Origin: Paludibacteraceae bacterium
GTDB taxonomy: Bacteria > Bacteroidota > Bacteroidia > Bacteroidales > Paludibacteraceae
Length of the DNA stretch: 24,625 nucleotides
Reading direction: 5' to 3'
Assembly (NCBI GenBank): GCA_016292775.1
Contig: JAEDFN010000026.1
Span: 1 to 24,625, forward strand
The notes under the pieces were generated by a model, which was not told the DNA's origin, made no database searches, and saw only the letters and a list, made by a program, of their open reading frames with translations. A program made the position numbers and the translations under genes. Positions 1-7,478 of this stretch are shown here, one piece after another. The number at the start of each line of letters is the position of its first letter. The stretch's first letter is position 1.

Positions 1-275
1 GAACATCTATGAGTTTTTGCTTGACAGAGATAGTTTGAAAGTTTAATGCAATTCGCAAGAAATTCTCTATAATACAGGCATTAATTGTTTTTATTACAAC
101 TTTTGTACTCTATTATATAGCGGATTATATAGAGTGCAATATTTACAATTTATCAAATGTCAAGTACATTAGCTCGTTGCCATTTGAATTCACCCTATAT
201 CATAGAAATAAGCAATATTAGTCACTTGATATGAAAATTATTATAAATTATTTTTTTTATTTATAATTTTTTTTT
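1..275. other. AT-rich stretch without a gene
   Basis: No open frame of useful length is seen on either strand. The stretch holds an imperfect inverted repeat (7-bp arms ACTCTAT at 107-113 and ATAGAGT at 129-135) and the first copy of a 33-bp direct repeat (158-190), annotated separately. Its left end is cut by the window, so it may be the 3' flank of a gene outside. Confidence 0.5.
158..190. repeat. 33-bp direct repeat, copy 1
   Basis: This copy starts TGTCAAGTACATTAGC and ends GCCATTTGAATT, and it is identical over 33 bases to 1106-1138. The flanking bases differ between copies, so identity stops sharply at both ends. The two copies lie 948 bp apart in the same orientation and enclose one lipoprotein gene with its promoter and terminator. 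The sequence shows no coding function here; it could be an interspersed repeat or a recombination site. Confidence 0.8.
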
Positions 276-283
276 TACCTTTG
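276..283 (+). promoter_or_regulatory. Bacteroidetes -7 promoter element (TACCTTTG)
   Basis: TACCTTTG matches the TAnnTTTG form. It lies about 170 bp upstream of the lipoprotein start at 453, implying a long leader that contains the 338-379 hairpin. No clear TTTG box is seen at the expected upstream distance, so the match is partial. Confidence 0.55.
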
Positions 284-337
284 CTACATGAAAAATTTTT
301 TGTATAAATTATTTTGTTCGTATGCTTTTAGCATTAG

Positions 338-379
338 AGTCTGACATAGATATTTTATGTATTACCGCTATGTCAGACT
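338..379 (+). promoter_or_regulatory. 12-bp perfect hairpin in the lipoprotein leader
   Basis: AGTCTGACATAG (338-349) and CTATGTCAGACT (368-379) are perfect inverted repeats around an 18-nt loop. They lie between the inferred promoter (276-283) and the start codon at 453. No T-tract follows, so it is not a standard intrinsic terminator. It could be a leader RNA structure or a protein-binding palindrome. Confidence 0.6.
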
Positions 380-452
380 GTTATATTGATTGTATAGTAT
401 TTTAAATCAAGGTGATATATGTATTTTAATTTACATTTAAATTTTTAATAAT

Positions 453-971
453 ATGAAACGAAATTATTTTTATTTTTTATTGTGTGCACTATTATTGGTT
501 TCCTGTACTCCACAACCGCTTATCCCAGATATTTATTTTATTTCAGAAGAGGAAACTGACATAATAGTAAATTGTTATAAAGGAAATACTTCTGATAAAC
601 AATTGGTTACTATGAATTTTACTGTTGATGATAAAATAACATTGCCGGAAGAAAGAACGACAATTTTTGTTAGTAATGTTAATGATTTAAAAGAAGAAAT
701 CTTTCGGTATGATGTTCAGATTCAAAACGGTTCACCACTTTATATTATGAATTTTCACCCTAGAATTAATGGTATTCCATATAGTAACATAGATTTTGAA
801 TTAAGTGCTTCCGAGTTATACGATACAATTTCTTCTCAATGCCCTATTCTTATTAATAAAAATATCATTAGGATAGAAGATAATGACGTTCATGATGTTA
901 GAGAGTTCGTGTATGAAAATGATATAGATAGGGAAGAAGTAAATTTTTATATAGATAACTCTAATAGATAA
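453..971 (+). CDS. Putative lipoprotein of unknown function
   Basis: The 172-residue product starts with a lipoprotein signal: positive residues K2-R3, a hydrophobic run, and a lipobox LVSC with the acceptor cysteine at about residue 18. The mature part is acidic and rich in Asn, Ile and Asp. I recognise no conserved domain. The ATG at 453 is chosen because it sets up the signal peptide directly. The gene stands alone: a promoter-like TACCTTTG and a long leader with a hairpin lie upstream, and a strong hairpin with a T-tract follows at 1064-1101. Exact 33-bp repeats flank the whole unit. Its AT-rich, low-complexity base use resembles the other envelope genes in the window rather than the housekeeping genes. 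It is probably membrane anchored in the envelope; no function is assigned. Confidence 0.75.
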   Translation: MKRNYFYFLLCALLLVSCTPQPLIPDIYFISEEETDIIVNCYKGNTSDKQLVTMNFTVDDKITLPEERTTIFVSNVNDLKEEIFRYDVQIQNGSPLYIMNFHPRINGIPYSNIDFELSASELYDTISSQCPILINKNIIRIEDNDVHDVREFVYENDIDREEVNFYIDNSNR

Positions 972-1063
972 TGATTATATGTAATATTTAATAGAGGAAA
1001 AATCTGGTAATTCTTAAAGTAACTAAACCAATAGATAAATAATACAATAATTATTTTAACAAC

Positions 1064-1101
1064 AAACCGGGTGGTACGATTCACGTGCTGTCCGGTTTTT
1101 T
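1064..1101 (+). terminator. Rho-independent terminator after the lipoprotein
   Basis: A 15-bp stem forms between AAACCGGGTGGTACG (1064-1078) and CGTGCTGTCCGGTTT (1084-1098) around a 5-nt loop, then runs into six T. Several pairs are G-U only in plus-strand RNA and would be A-C mismatches on the other strand. The structure therefore belongs to the plus transcript of the gene ending at 971. Confidence 0.75.
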
Positions 1102-1105
1102 GTTT

Positions 1106-1138
1106 TGTCAAGTACATTAGCTCGTTGCCATTTGAATT
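1106..1138. repeat. 33-bp direct repeat, copy 2
   Basis: This copy is identical over 33 bases to 158-190, in the same orientation. It begins only a few bases after the T-tract of the 1064-1101 terminator and lies between two convergent genes. No target-site duplication or mobile-element gene is visible next to it. Confidence 0.8.
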
Positions 1139-1164
1139 ACCGGGCAGCAATATTTGTTAATAAC

Positions 1165-1196
1165 ACAAAGGAGAGTGTTATAACACCCTCCTTTGT
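1165..1196 (-). terminator. Hairpin terminator downstream of tpiA
   Basis: Arms CAAAGGAG (1166-1173) and CTCCTTTG (1188-1195) flank an inner self-complementary GTGTTATAACAC. The single A-C mismatch in plus-strand RNA becomes a G-U pair in minus-strand RNA, so the stem is complete only in the tpiA transcript. The following minus-strand sequence is only weakly U-rich. A second AU-rich hairpin (1206-1236) lies closer to the tpiA stop. Confidence 0.6.
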
Positions 1197-1258
1197 TATA
1201 TTATTAAATTCCGGAAAAAGATATTTTTCAGAATTTAATTTATGTATCAATCAAGTGC

Positions 1259-2008
1259 TTAAAAAGCATTAATAATGGCGCAGAAGTCATCAGCTTTAAG
1301 TGATGCTCCGCCTATCAAACCGCCATCGATATCAGGGTTTGCAAAAAGTCCTGCAGCATTTTTTGCATTACAGCTGCCACCGTAAAGAATAGTGGTGTTT
1401 TCTGCAACCTCTTTACCATATTTATCAGCTATTAATGAACGGATAAAAGCATGGATTTCCTGAGCTTGCTCAGGAGTAGCGGTAAGTCCTGTACCTATTG
1501 CCCATACAGGTTCGTAAGCGATAACTATTTTGCTGAAGGAGTCTGCATCCAAATGGAATACAGAGCCTTCGAGTTGTGCCTTTACAACCTCGTTTTGTTT
1601 GCCTGCTTCACGCTCTTCTTTTACCTCTCCGATGCAGAAGATAGGGCGTAAATTGTTGCTTAGTGCAAGGTCTACTTTCTCGCGTAAGATATCATAAGTT
1701 TCTCCGTAGTAACTTCTTCTTTCAGAGTGACCGATAATGCAGTAGGTAGCACCTGTAGAGGCTACCATTTCTGCAGATACCTCTCCGGTATATGCGCCTG
1801 ATGTGTGGTTGGCACAATTCTCTGCTGCTACTTTGATTACACTACCTTTTAATAACTCTGATACAGTAGCCAAGTGAATGAATGGAGTGCCGATAATAAC
1901 TTCACAATTCGGATTTTGTACTCTCTCTTTCAATTCTTTAGCTAATGCTACGCCTTCTTGCAGGTTCTTGTTCATCTTCCAGTTGCCTGCAACAATGTTC
2001 TTTCTCAT
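1259..2008 (-). CDS. tpiA: Triosephosphate isomerase
   Basis: TpiA interconverts dihydroxyacetone phosphate and glyceraldehyde 3-phosphate in cytoplasmic glycolysis and gluconeogenesis. The 249-residue length is normal. The substrate-binding GNWKMN (Asn9, Lys11), the catalytic histidine in GHSERR (His94), the catalytic glutamate in AYEPVWAIGTG (Glu166, followed by the mobile loop) and the phosphate-binding GGSCNAKN (211-217) and GGLIGGAS segments are all present. It is the last gene of a minus-strand run after DUF1599 and the DoxX-like gene, 14 bp beyond the latter. From memory this DUF1599-DoxX-tpiA order recurs in Bacteroidales, where further genes often follow; here a terminator hairpin follows. 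Identification is certain; co-transcription is inferred from spacing. Confidence 0.98.
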   Translation of the reverse strand: MRKNIVAGNWKMNKNLQEGVALAKELKERVQNPNCEVIIGTPFIHLATVSELLKGSVIKVAAENCANHTSGAYTGEVSAEMVASTGATYCIIGHSERRSYYGETYDILREKVDLALSNNLRPIFCIGEVKEEREAGKQNEVVKAQLEGSVFHLDADSFSKIVIAYEPVWAIGTGLTATPEQAQEIHAFIRSLIADKYGKEVAENTTILYGGSCNAKNAAGLFANPDIDGGLIGGASLKADDFCAIINAF

Positions 2009-2022
2009 AATTATTCTATTTT

Positions 2023-3141
2023 TTAATATATTGCTTCTAATTTAGATGTGTTGTTAGCATTGAATTTATCAATGACCTCTGCTCCTTTTATCACTACAAC
2101 GCCCGGATTTGCTCTCACCATCGTTTTTAGTTGTATCGGGTCGGTGAGGTAAAAATTACAATTTAAAGAGTTCTTTGCTTTAAATTCGTCGATGAGCTGT
2201 GATGAAGCGGTAAGAACCAAAAAGTCGGCATTTTCTTTTTGTGCCTTATCGTATAGTTTTTTGACATTTTCAATTTGATTGGTATTTGTTTTGTTTAAGT
2301 CGTACATTACGATGAGATATGTAATGCCCTCATTTTCCAATACGTCGTAAGTAATATCATCGCCTTCCGGAGAGATAATACTGAAGTCGTGAATGGCAGG
2401 TACATCACCTTTTTGTATCAGCTCTGTTTTCTGCTCCACAAAAGTCCATGTAGAGTCGTTATAAGGAGAGTTTTGTAGGTCAAACTCCTGTTTTACACCG
2501 TTTTTGCTATAAATCAATGTGGTTTTATATATATCTTGTTTAGCCCCTTCCGGCAGTTCCATCGATTCTAAAATGTTTGCACCAATGTGGTAAGGGCGGA
2601 AGTCGATTACCGGCAAATTCGTTGTATTGTATAAGCAGAAAGCCAATATCGATAAAGTTATTATTATTGTAATTATTTGTGATGGCAACTCTGTAAGCCA
2701 AGGATAGAAGTTTTTTCTAAAAATCCACAGGTATATGATAATAGCGTCTAAAACAATATTTTTCCAAAAAGTATTCCAGTTGCTTAACGTTATAGCGTCG
2801 CCGAAGCAGCCGCAGTCGCTCACCGGGTTTGCAATAGCAATCCATAAAGTTAGGGGCGTCATAAATAGCATTATTGCCGTTACAACGAGTAATCCCCATT
2901 TAAAAGAGATGTGAAGTAATAGCAATATACCTGCCGACATTTCGAGAATAATCAAAATGAAAGCTGCATATTCGGCACTCCATGATAATATACCAAGGTG
3001 CATTGCATCGAGGTAGTCTTGTATTTTGTATACGGTGCCGAGCGGATCTACTGCTTTTACAAATCCGGAAAAAAGAAATACTGTTCCTAATATGATGCAG
3101 AAGATATGGAAAAATGTTTTTGTAATATTGTTGTTTTTCAT
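2023..3141 (-). CDS. DoxX/MauE-like membrane protein with thioredoxin-like C-terminal domain
   Basis: The 372-residue protein has about four membrane segments in its first 141 residues (roughly 9-30, 57-76, 82-103, 127-141) and one more at 155-172. A soluble C-terminal region follows. A CGCFGD motif (Cys110, Cys112) after the third segment is typical of the MauE/DoxX-like family and suggests a redox-active thiol pair. The C-terminal part (about 248-372) has a predicted beta-alpha pattern and a segment like NPGVVVIKGAEVIDKF, which resembles thioredoxin-fold proteins, but no CxxC is seen there. The start overlaps the end of the DUF1599 gene by 4 bp, indicating translational coupling. A role in envelope thiol or quinone redox chemistry is an inference; the substrate is unknown. 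Confidence 0.8.
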   Translation of the reverse strand: MKNNNITKTFFHIFCIILGTVFLFSGFVKAVDPLGTVYKIQDYLDAMHLGILSWSAEYAAFILIILEMSAGILLLLHISFKWGLLVVTAIMLFMTPLTLWIAIANPVSDCGCFGDAITLSNWNTFWKNIVLDAIIIYLWIFRKNFYPWLTELPSQIITIIITLSILAFCLYNTTNLPVIDFRPYHIGANILESMELPEGAKQDIYKTTLIYSKNGVKQEFDLQNSPYNDSTWTFVEQKTELIQKGDVPAIHDFSIISPEGDDITYDVLENEGITYLIVMYDLNKTNTNQIENVKKLYDKAQKENADFLVLTASSQLIDEFKAKNSLNCNFYLTDPIQLKTMVRANPGVVVIKGAEVIDKFNANNTSKLEAIY

Positions 3142-3686
3142 TCTTGGTTATGTTGTAGTTGTTGTTGTATCATATAGAAAACGGCATAATTAAGCATGTC
3201 GTAATAGTTGGCATCAATGCCTTCGGAAATAAGTGTTTTACCACCATTGTTTTCTATCTGTTTAGTGCGGTGAATTTTCATCAGTATGAGGTCGGTATAC
3301 GATTCGTTTCTCATCTGGCGCCATGCTTCGTCGTAGTCGTGGTTCTTTTTTGCAAGCAGTTTTTTTGTGCGTTCTACGTATTTGTCGTAAAGTGTCTGCG
3401 CTTTTTCCGTGTCGATATCATCTGTTTCGGAGTACCCTAATTCTAATTGTATCAAGGCTATAATGCAGTAGTTGATAATTCCTATTAGCTCTGACCGTAT
3501 TCCCTCTCCTACCAAATTTTCTTTAGTTTCCAATGTGCGTATTCTATTGGCTTTGATATATATTTGGTCGGTGAGGCTTGTCGGTCTCATTATCCTCCAT
3601 GCGGCACCATAGTCTTTCAATTTCTTATTGAAAATTTCACGGCACTCTTTAATACTATCGTCGAATTGCTTTTCCGTTTTATTCAT
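3138..3686 (-). CDS. DUF1599 domain protein (duplicated domain)
   Basis: The 182-residue protein contains two tandem versions of one module. The first (about 14-75) has KLKDYGAAWRIMRP; the second (about 108-175) has KKNHDYDEAWRQMRNES. In each a Tyr/Asp..AWR.MR core is followed by a D.I..K..R helix and then an E-G-I motif before a hydrophobic helix. This matches DUF1599, a family of unknown function whose domain has been linked by others to nucleotide metabolism. No signal peptide or membrane segment is seen, so it is probably cytoplasmic. It overlaps the DoxX-like gene by 4 bp and lies 59 bp after the Na/Pi cotransporter stop, consistent with one operon. No promoter-like element is obvious in that gap. 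Confidence 0.85.
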   Translation of the reverse strand: MNKTEKQFDDSIKECREIFNKKLKDYGAAWRIMRPTSLTDQIYIKANRIRTLETKENLVGEGIRSELIGIINYCIIALIQLELGYSETDDIDTEKAQTLYDKYVERTKKLLAKKNHDYDEAWRQMRNESYTDLILMKIHRTKQIENNGGKTLISEGIDANYYDMLNYAVFYMIQQQLQHNQE

Positions 3687-3745
3687 ATATTTTGCTTTGT
3701 ATTTTTTGCTTATATGTGTAAATAACGTAATGTAATGCTTGTTTG

Positions 3746-5575
3746 TTATGAATTTACAGAGGTATAATTATATAATTTAGTTTCTGCAATACATTCTACA
3801 ACGTTTATGATATAGTCGCCCATTTTTTCACATTCCGATACCATATCCATATATGTAATACCTACCGGATAAGTGTATTTATTGTCGTTTAAGTCTATTA
3901 CATTTTGGTTTTTGAGTTGGTCGCGGTAGTTGTTTATCTCGTTTTCAAGGTTCTGAGTGTTGTTGACGTCGGAGTTTGCTACCGAATCTTTATTAAGTAT
4001 TGCGCACATATTCTCCGAAGCGTTTTGTAATAAATTGAACATCAACTCAATATTTTTGTTAATCTCAGTTGTAAATTTGTCGTTCTGCTGTTTTTTACGT
4101 TGAATAATTCTTGCCATATTGTAGCAGGAGTCGCCAATACTCTCTATCTCGGAAATTATTCTCAACTTCATCTGTATTTGGCGTTTACTTTCGTCAGAAA
4201 GTCTGCCGTCGGCCACTTTGGTCAAGTAAGTGGCAATTTCTATCTCCATACGGTCGGAGATATTTTCATATTTTTGTATGCGCGAGAATTTGGTTACGAA
4301 TTCCGAGTCGTTATTTTCGTTATATAGTTCCCTTACTTGTAAAAACATTCTGTTTGTTCGTTCAGCATAGAGTTGTATCTCTTTCTTGGCTTGAAGGATA
4401 GATAACTCTGCGGTAGAAAGCATACCGGCACTGATGAATTTTAAGTGCGACTCTTCTTTGGCTTCTGTCTCTTTTGACGGAATGATGGTGGTTACAATTT
4501 TCACATATAGGTCTGTAAGCCATATCATTATAGAGATGTTGATGACATTGAAAACGGTGTGGAACATAGAGAGGCCGAAAGAAACGAAATATTGTTTTTG
4601 AGCAAAACCGGCAGCCAATGCGTTGTTGGCGGGGATAGAAGTGTCGATAATACCTTTATTTAATTGCTCCAGTAATGTCGGGTCACAATTTTGTGCAAAA
4701 GTGTAAAGGGCGTTAGGGTCGCCGACTATTGTAGTGGAAATCCATACAATGAGTTTCATGAAAGGGTAGTACAAAAGCAGAGTCCATATAGATCCGAGAA
4801 CGTTGAATAACAAGTGGCCTACAGCAGCTCTTTTTGCCCAAATATTACCCGATATGGAGGCGATAAGAGGGGTGATACACGTACCGATATTTCCTCCAAG
4901 TACCATCGCTGCCGCCAAGTCGAAAGTAATCCAACTCTTACTGCACATTATCAGCGCTATGGCAAAAGTGGCGCTCGACGCTTGCACTATCATTGTCAGC
5001 AACATACCGATAAAAGCGAATAAAAGTACTGATGCATACCCCATGTTCGCGTAATTCTCAAGCACTGCAAACACTTCGGGATTCGACTTTAGGTCAGGTA
5101 CCGAACTGTTTAAATAACTTAATCCTAAAAATAAAAAGGAGAAACCTAAGATAAACTCGCCCCAATTCTTCCATGTGTTCTTTTTCGTGTAGAGAAGTGG
5201 AATGGCGAAAGCAATTAATGGAATGGCGAAAGCGGAAATATTGACTTTAAATCCGAAAAGAGAAATAATCCATGCAGTAATAGTTGTGCCCACATTGGCT
5301 CCCATTATCACAGCCATTGATTGACCGAGAGTAAGCAACCCGGCATTTACAAAGCTTACTATCATTACTGTGGTTGCGGAAGAACTTTGTATTAATGCAG
5401 TGACAAAAATACCCGTCAAAGCTCCTAAAAATCTGTTGTTTGTCATCAAGGCTAAAATGCCTCTAAGTCTATCTCCCGCAGCTTTTTGTAACCCTTCACT
5501 CATAAGTTTCATGCCGTATAGAAACAAACCTACGGAACCAATAAGTGTAAGGAATTCTAATACTCCGAAATTCAT
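3746..5575 (-). CDS. Na+/phosphate cotransporter family protein (NptA/PNaS type) with PhoU-like domain
   Basis: This integral membrane protein (609 residues) belongs to the sodium-dependent phosphate symporter family. Its two inverted halves show the family signatures: QSSSATT at about 63-69 with GANVGTTIT, then QASSATFA with GGNIGTCIT about 130 residues later. Around eight hydrophobic segments cover residues 1-370. The C-terminal portion (about 380-600) is a soluble helical region resembling PhoU, which may sense or regulate phosphate status. Start ATG at 5575 follows a promoter-like TAACTTTG on the minus strand (5601-5608). It is the first gene of the run leading to tpiA. Transport of phosphate is inferred from the family; related members can move other anions or act mainly as regulators. 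Confidence 0.93.
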   Translation of the reverse strand: MNFGVLEFLTLIGSVGLFLYGMKLMSEGLQKAAGDRLRGILALMTNNRFLGALTGIFVTALIQSSSATTVMIVSFVNAGLLTLGQSMAVIMGANVGTTITAWIISLFGFKVNISAFAIPLIAFAIPLLYTKKNTWKNWGEFILGFSFLFLGLSYLNSSVPDLKSNPEVFAVLENYANMGYASVLLFAFIGMLLTMIVQASSATFAIALIMCSKSWITFDLAAAMVLGGNIGTCITPLIASISGNIWAKRAAVGHLLFNVLGSIWTLLLYYPFMKLIVWISTTIVGDPNALYTFAQNCDPTLLEQLNKGIIDTSIPANNALAAGFAQKQYFVSFGLSMFHTVFNVINISIMIWLTDLYVKIVTTIIPSKETEAKEESHLKFISAGMLSTAELSILQAKKEIQLYAERTNRMFLQVRELYNENNDSEFVTKFSRIQKYENISDRMEIEIATYLTKVADGRLSDESKRQIQMKLRIISEIESIGDSCYNMARIIQRKKQQNDKFTTEINKNIELMFNLLQNASENMCAILNKDSVANSDVNNTQNLENEINNYRDQLKNQNVIDLNDNKYTYPVGITYMDMVSECEKMGDYIINVVECIAETKLYNYTSVNS

Positions 5576-5600
5576 AATGTTTTTATATAATTTTCGGGTA

Positions 5601-5608
5601 CAAAGTTA
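5601..5608 (-). promoter_or_regulatory. -7 promoter element for the Na/Pi cotransporter operon
   Basis: The plus strand reads CAAAGTTA, so the minus strand reads TAACTTTG, matching TAnnTTTG. It lies 26 bp upstream of the start codon at 5575. No convincing TTTG partner is visible at the expected distance. Confidence 0.55.
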
Positions 5609-5686
5609 ATAAATTTTTTCATTTAGTTTTCGTAAAATTTTTATAACTTTACGACGTTTTGGGGTAATGTTATGTCTTTATATTTA

Positions 5687-5715
5687 TTGCCCTGATAATC
5701 AATATGTTAGTTTTG
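5687..5715 (+). promoter_or_regulatory. Promoter for the nucleoside kinase gene
   Basis: TAGTTTTG (5708-5715) matches TAnnTTTG. A TTG (5687-5689) lies 18 bp upstream as a partial -33 box. The start codon at 5741 is 25 bp downstream of the -7 element. Confidence 0.55.
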
Positions 5716-5740
5716 TATTTTTATTAACAGCATCTATATC

Positions 5741-7408
5741 ATGGACAATACTGTTACGATTTTTTGTAAAAACAATAATCAATTCAAAGATTATCCGATG
5801 GGAACTACCCTTTTGGACATTTACAAAGATTTGAAGATTAAGTTAAATTATGATGTTATCGCCGCTCGAGTAAATTACAAAGTGGAGAGTTTGAATTTTA
5901 GAGTGTACAAACCGAAAAATATTGAGTTTATCGATTGCTCTTCCTCATCCGGCTTGAGGGTTTACCAGCGTTCTATAAGTATGGTGATGTCGAAAGCTGT
6001 TGCCGACCTTTTGCCGAACGCATCTCTCCGTATCGAACACCCCGTTTCCGGCGGATATTTCTGTACTATAAACAATTATGCGGGTGCTGTAGATGATTCT
6101 CTTATCAATAATATCAAACAAAAAATGAGTGATATTATTGCCCAAGATAAACCTATTGTTTCTGAAGAAAAACAGACTCCGGCAGTTATCGAAATGTTCC
6201 GCCTGAAAGGGATGATGGATAAGGTTATTCTTTTGGAAACTCTCGGTGTGCCTTATTCTCGCTTCTTTAGAATTGATGATTTTATTGATTATTACAACAG
6301 CATTCTTGTGCCTTCTACAGGGTACCTCTCCCTCTTCGATATAGTACCTTATAATAATGGTATGGTACTCCTGATTCCCGATAAAGAAAATCCTTCTCAA
6401 ATCACGAAATTTATCGATCAACAAAAGATGTTCGATATTTTTAACGATTTTACGAAGTGGAATAAAACGTTAGGACTTAGCAATGTGGGTGATTTTAATA
6501 AAATAGCTTCCGACTCTACCGTGTATAATATGATAAAGGTGTCGGAAGCAATGCAAGAAAAGCAGATAGCGCGTATTGCCGATATGATAAAAGAGCGACA
6601 ACCGGATAGCCGCTTTATAATGATTTCAGGTCCATCTTCTTCAGGTAAAACCACTTTCTCAAAACGCCTTAGCATACAATTGGTGGTTAATGGATTACGC
6701 CCTTTCGTATTGAGCCTTGACAACTATTTTGTAAATAGAGAAGAGACTCCGCTTGACGAAAATGGTCAATGGGATTTCGAAGCCCTTAATGCTCTCGACC
6801 TCGACCTGCTTAATAATCAATTGCAAAGGATTCTTAACGGAGAAAAAGTAGAAATACCTACTTTTAATTTCGAAACCGGTAAGCGTGAGTGGCATGGCGA
6901 TACTGTTCAGCTCCAAGATGGTGACGTATTAATAATGGAGGGTATCCATGCTCTTAACCCGGATATGTGCCCGTCTATCCCGCAAAAAGCTATGTTTAAA
7001 GTCTATGTATCTGCGCTCACTTCTATCTCTTTAGACGACCATAACTATATCGCAACTACCGATACTCGATTGCTTCGCCGCATCGTACGTGACTATAAAT
7101 TCCGCAATTACTCAGCTCGTGACACTATTTCTCGCTGGCCTTCAGTGCGTAAAGGAGAAGAGAAATGGATTTTCCCTTATCAAGAGAATGCCGACGTAAT
7201 GTTTAATAGCGCAATGCTCTTTGAATTTGCAGTACTTCGTCGCCATGCCGAGCCTATCCTTGCCGAAGTGCCACAGTATTGTGAAGAGTATTCCGAAGCA
7301 CATAGATTGCTGAAATTCTTGAAATACTTTACTACTATACAAGATTGCGAAATACCTCCTACATCACTTCTTAGAGAATTCCTCGGCGGTAGCTCTTTTC
7401 ACTATTAA
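5741..7408 (+). CDS. Nucleoside kinase (TGS/ThrRS-like N-terminus plus PRK/uridine kinase domain)
   Basis: The 555-residue cytoplasmic protein joins an N-terminal region resembling the TGS and second additional domains of threonyl-tRNA synthetase (about 1-200) to a C-terminal phosphoribulokinase/uridine kinase P-loop domain. The Walker A motif GPSSSGKT is at residues 297-304, followed by LSLDNYFVNREETPLDENG, the substrate-binding region typical of uridine kinases. This two-part architecture is common in Bacteroidetes and Firmicutes and is usually annotated as nucleoside kinase; phosphorylation of uridine or cytidine with ATP/GTP is the likely reaction. A Bacteroidetes-type promoter lies just upstream, and recQ starts 70 bp after the stop on the same strand. 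The exact substrate cannot be read from sequence. Confidence 0.92.
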   Translation: MDNTVTIFCKNNNQFKDYPMGTTLLDIYKDLKIKLNYDVIAARVNYKVESLNFRVYKPKNIEFIDCSSSSGLRVYQRSISMVMSKAVADLLPNASLRIEHPVSGGYFCTINNYAGAVDDSLINNIKQKMSDIIAQDKPIVSEEKQTPAVIEMFRLKGMMDKVILLETLGVPYSRFFRIDDFIDYYNSILVPSTGYLSLFDIVPYNNGMVLLIPDKENPSQITKFIDQQKMFDIFNDFTKWNKTLGLSNVGDFNKIASDSTVYNMIKVSEAMQEKQIARIADMIKERQPDSRFIMISGPSSSGKTTFSKRLSIQLVVNGLRPFVLSLDNYFVNREETPLDENGQWDFEALNALDLDLLNNQLQRILNGEKVEIPTFNFETGKREWHGDTVQLQDGDVLIMEGIHALNPDMCPSIPQKAMFKVYVSALTSISLDDHNYIATTDTRLLRRIVRDYKFRNYSARDTISRWPSVRKGEEKWIFPYQENADVMFNSAMLFEFAVLRRHAEPILAEVPQYCEEYSEAHRLLKFLKYFTTIQDCEIPPTSLLREFLGGSSFHY

Positions 7409-7478
7409 ACCACTGTAATTCTGATATATAAGATACCTTACAAATATTATTGCTTTTTTTTAGAAATTACTTATTTCA

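Noticed and set aside
947..1150. 67-residue minus-strand frame covering the second 33-bp repeat
   Set aside because: It runs through a terminator hairpin and the repeat, opposes the lipoprotein 3' end, and shows no conserved motif or promoter.
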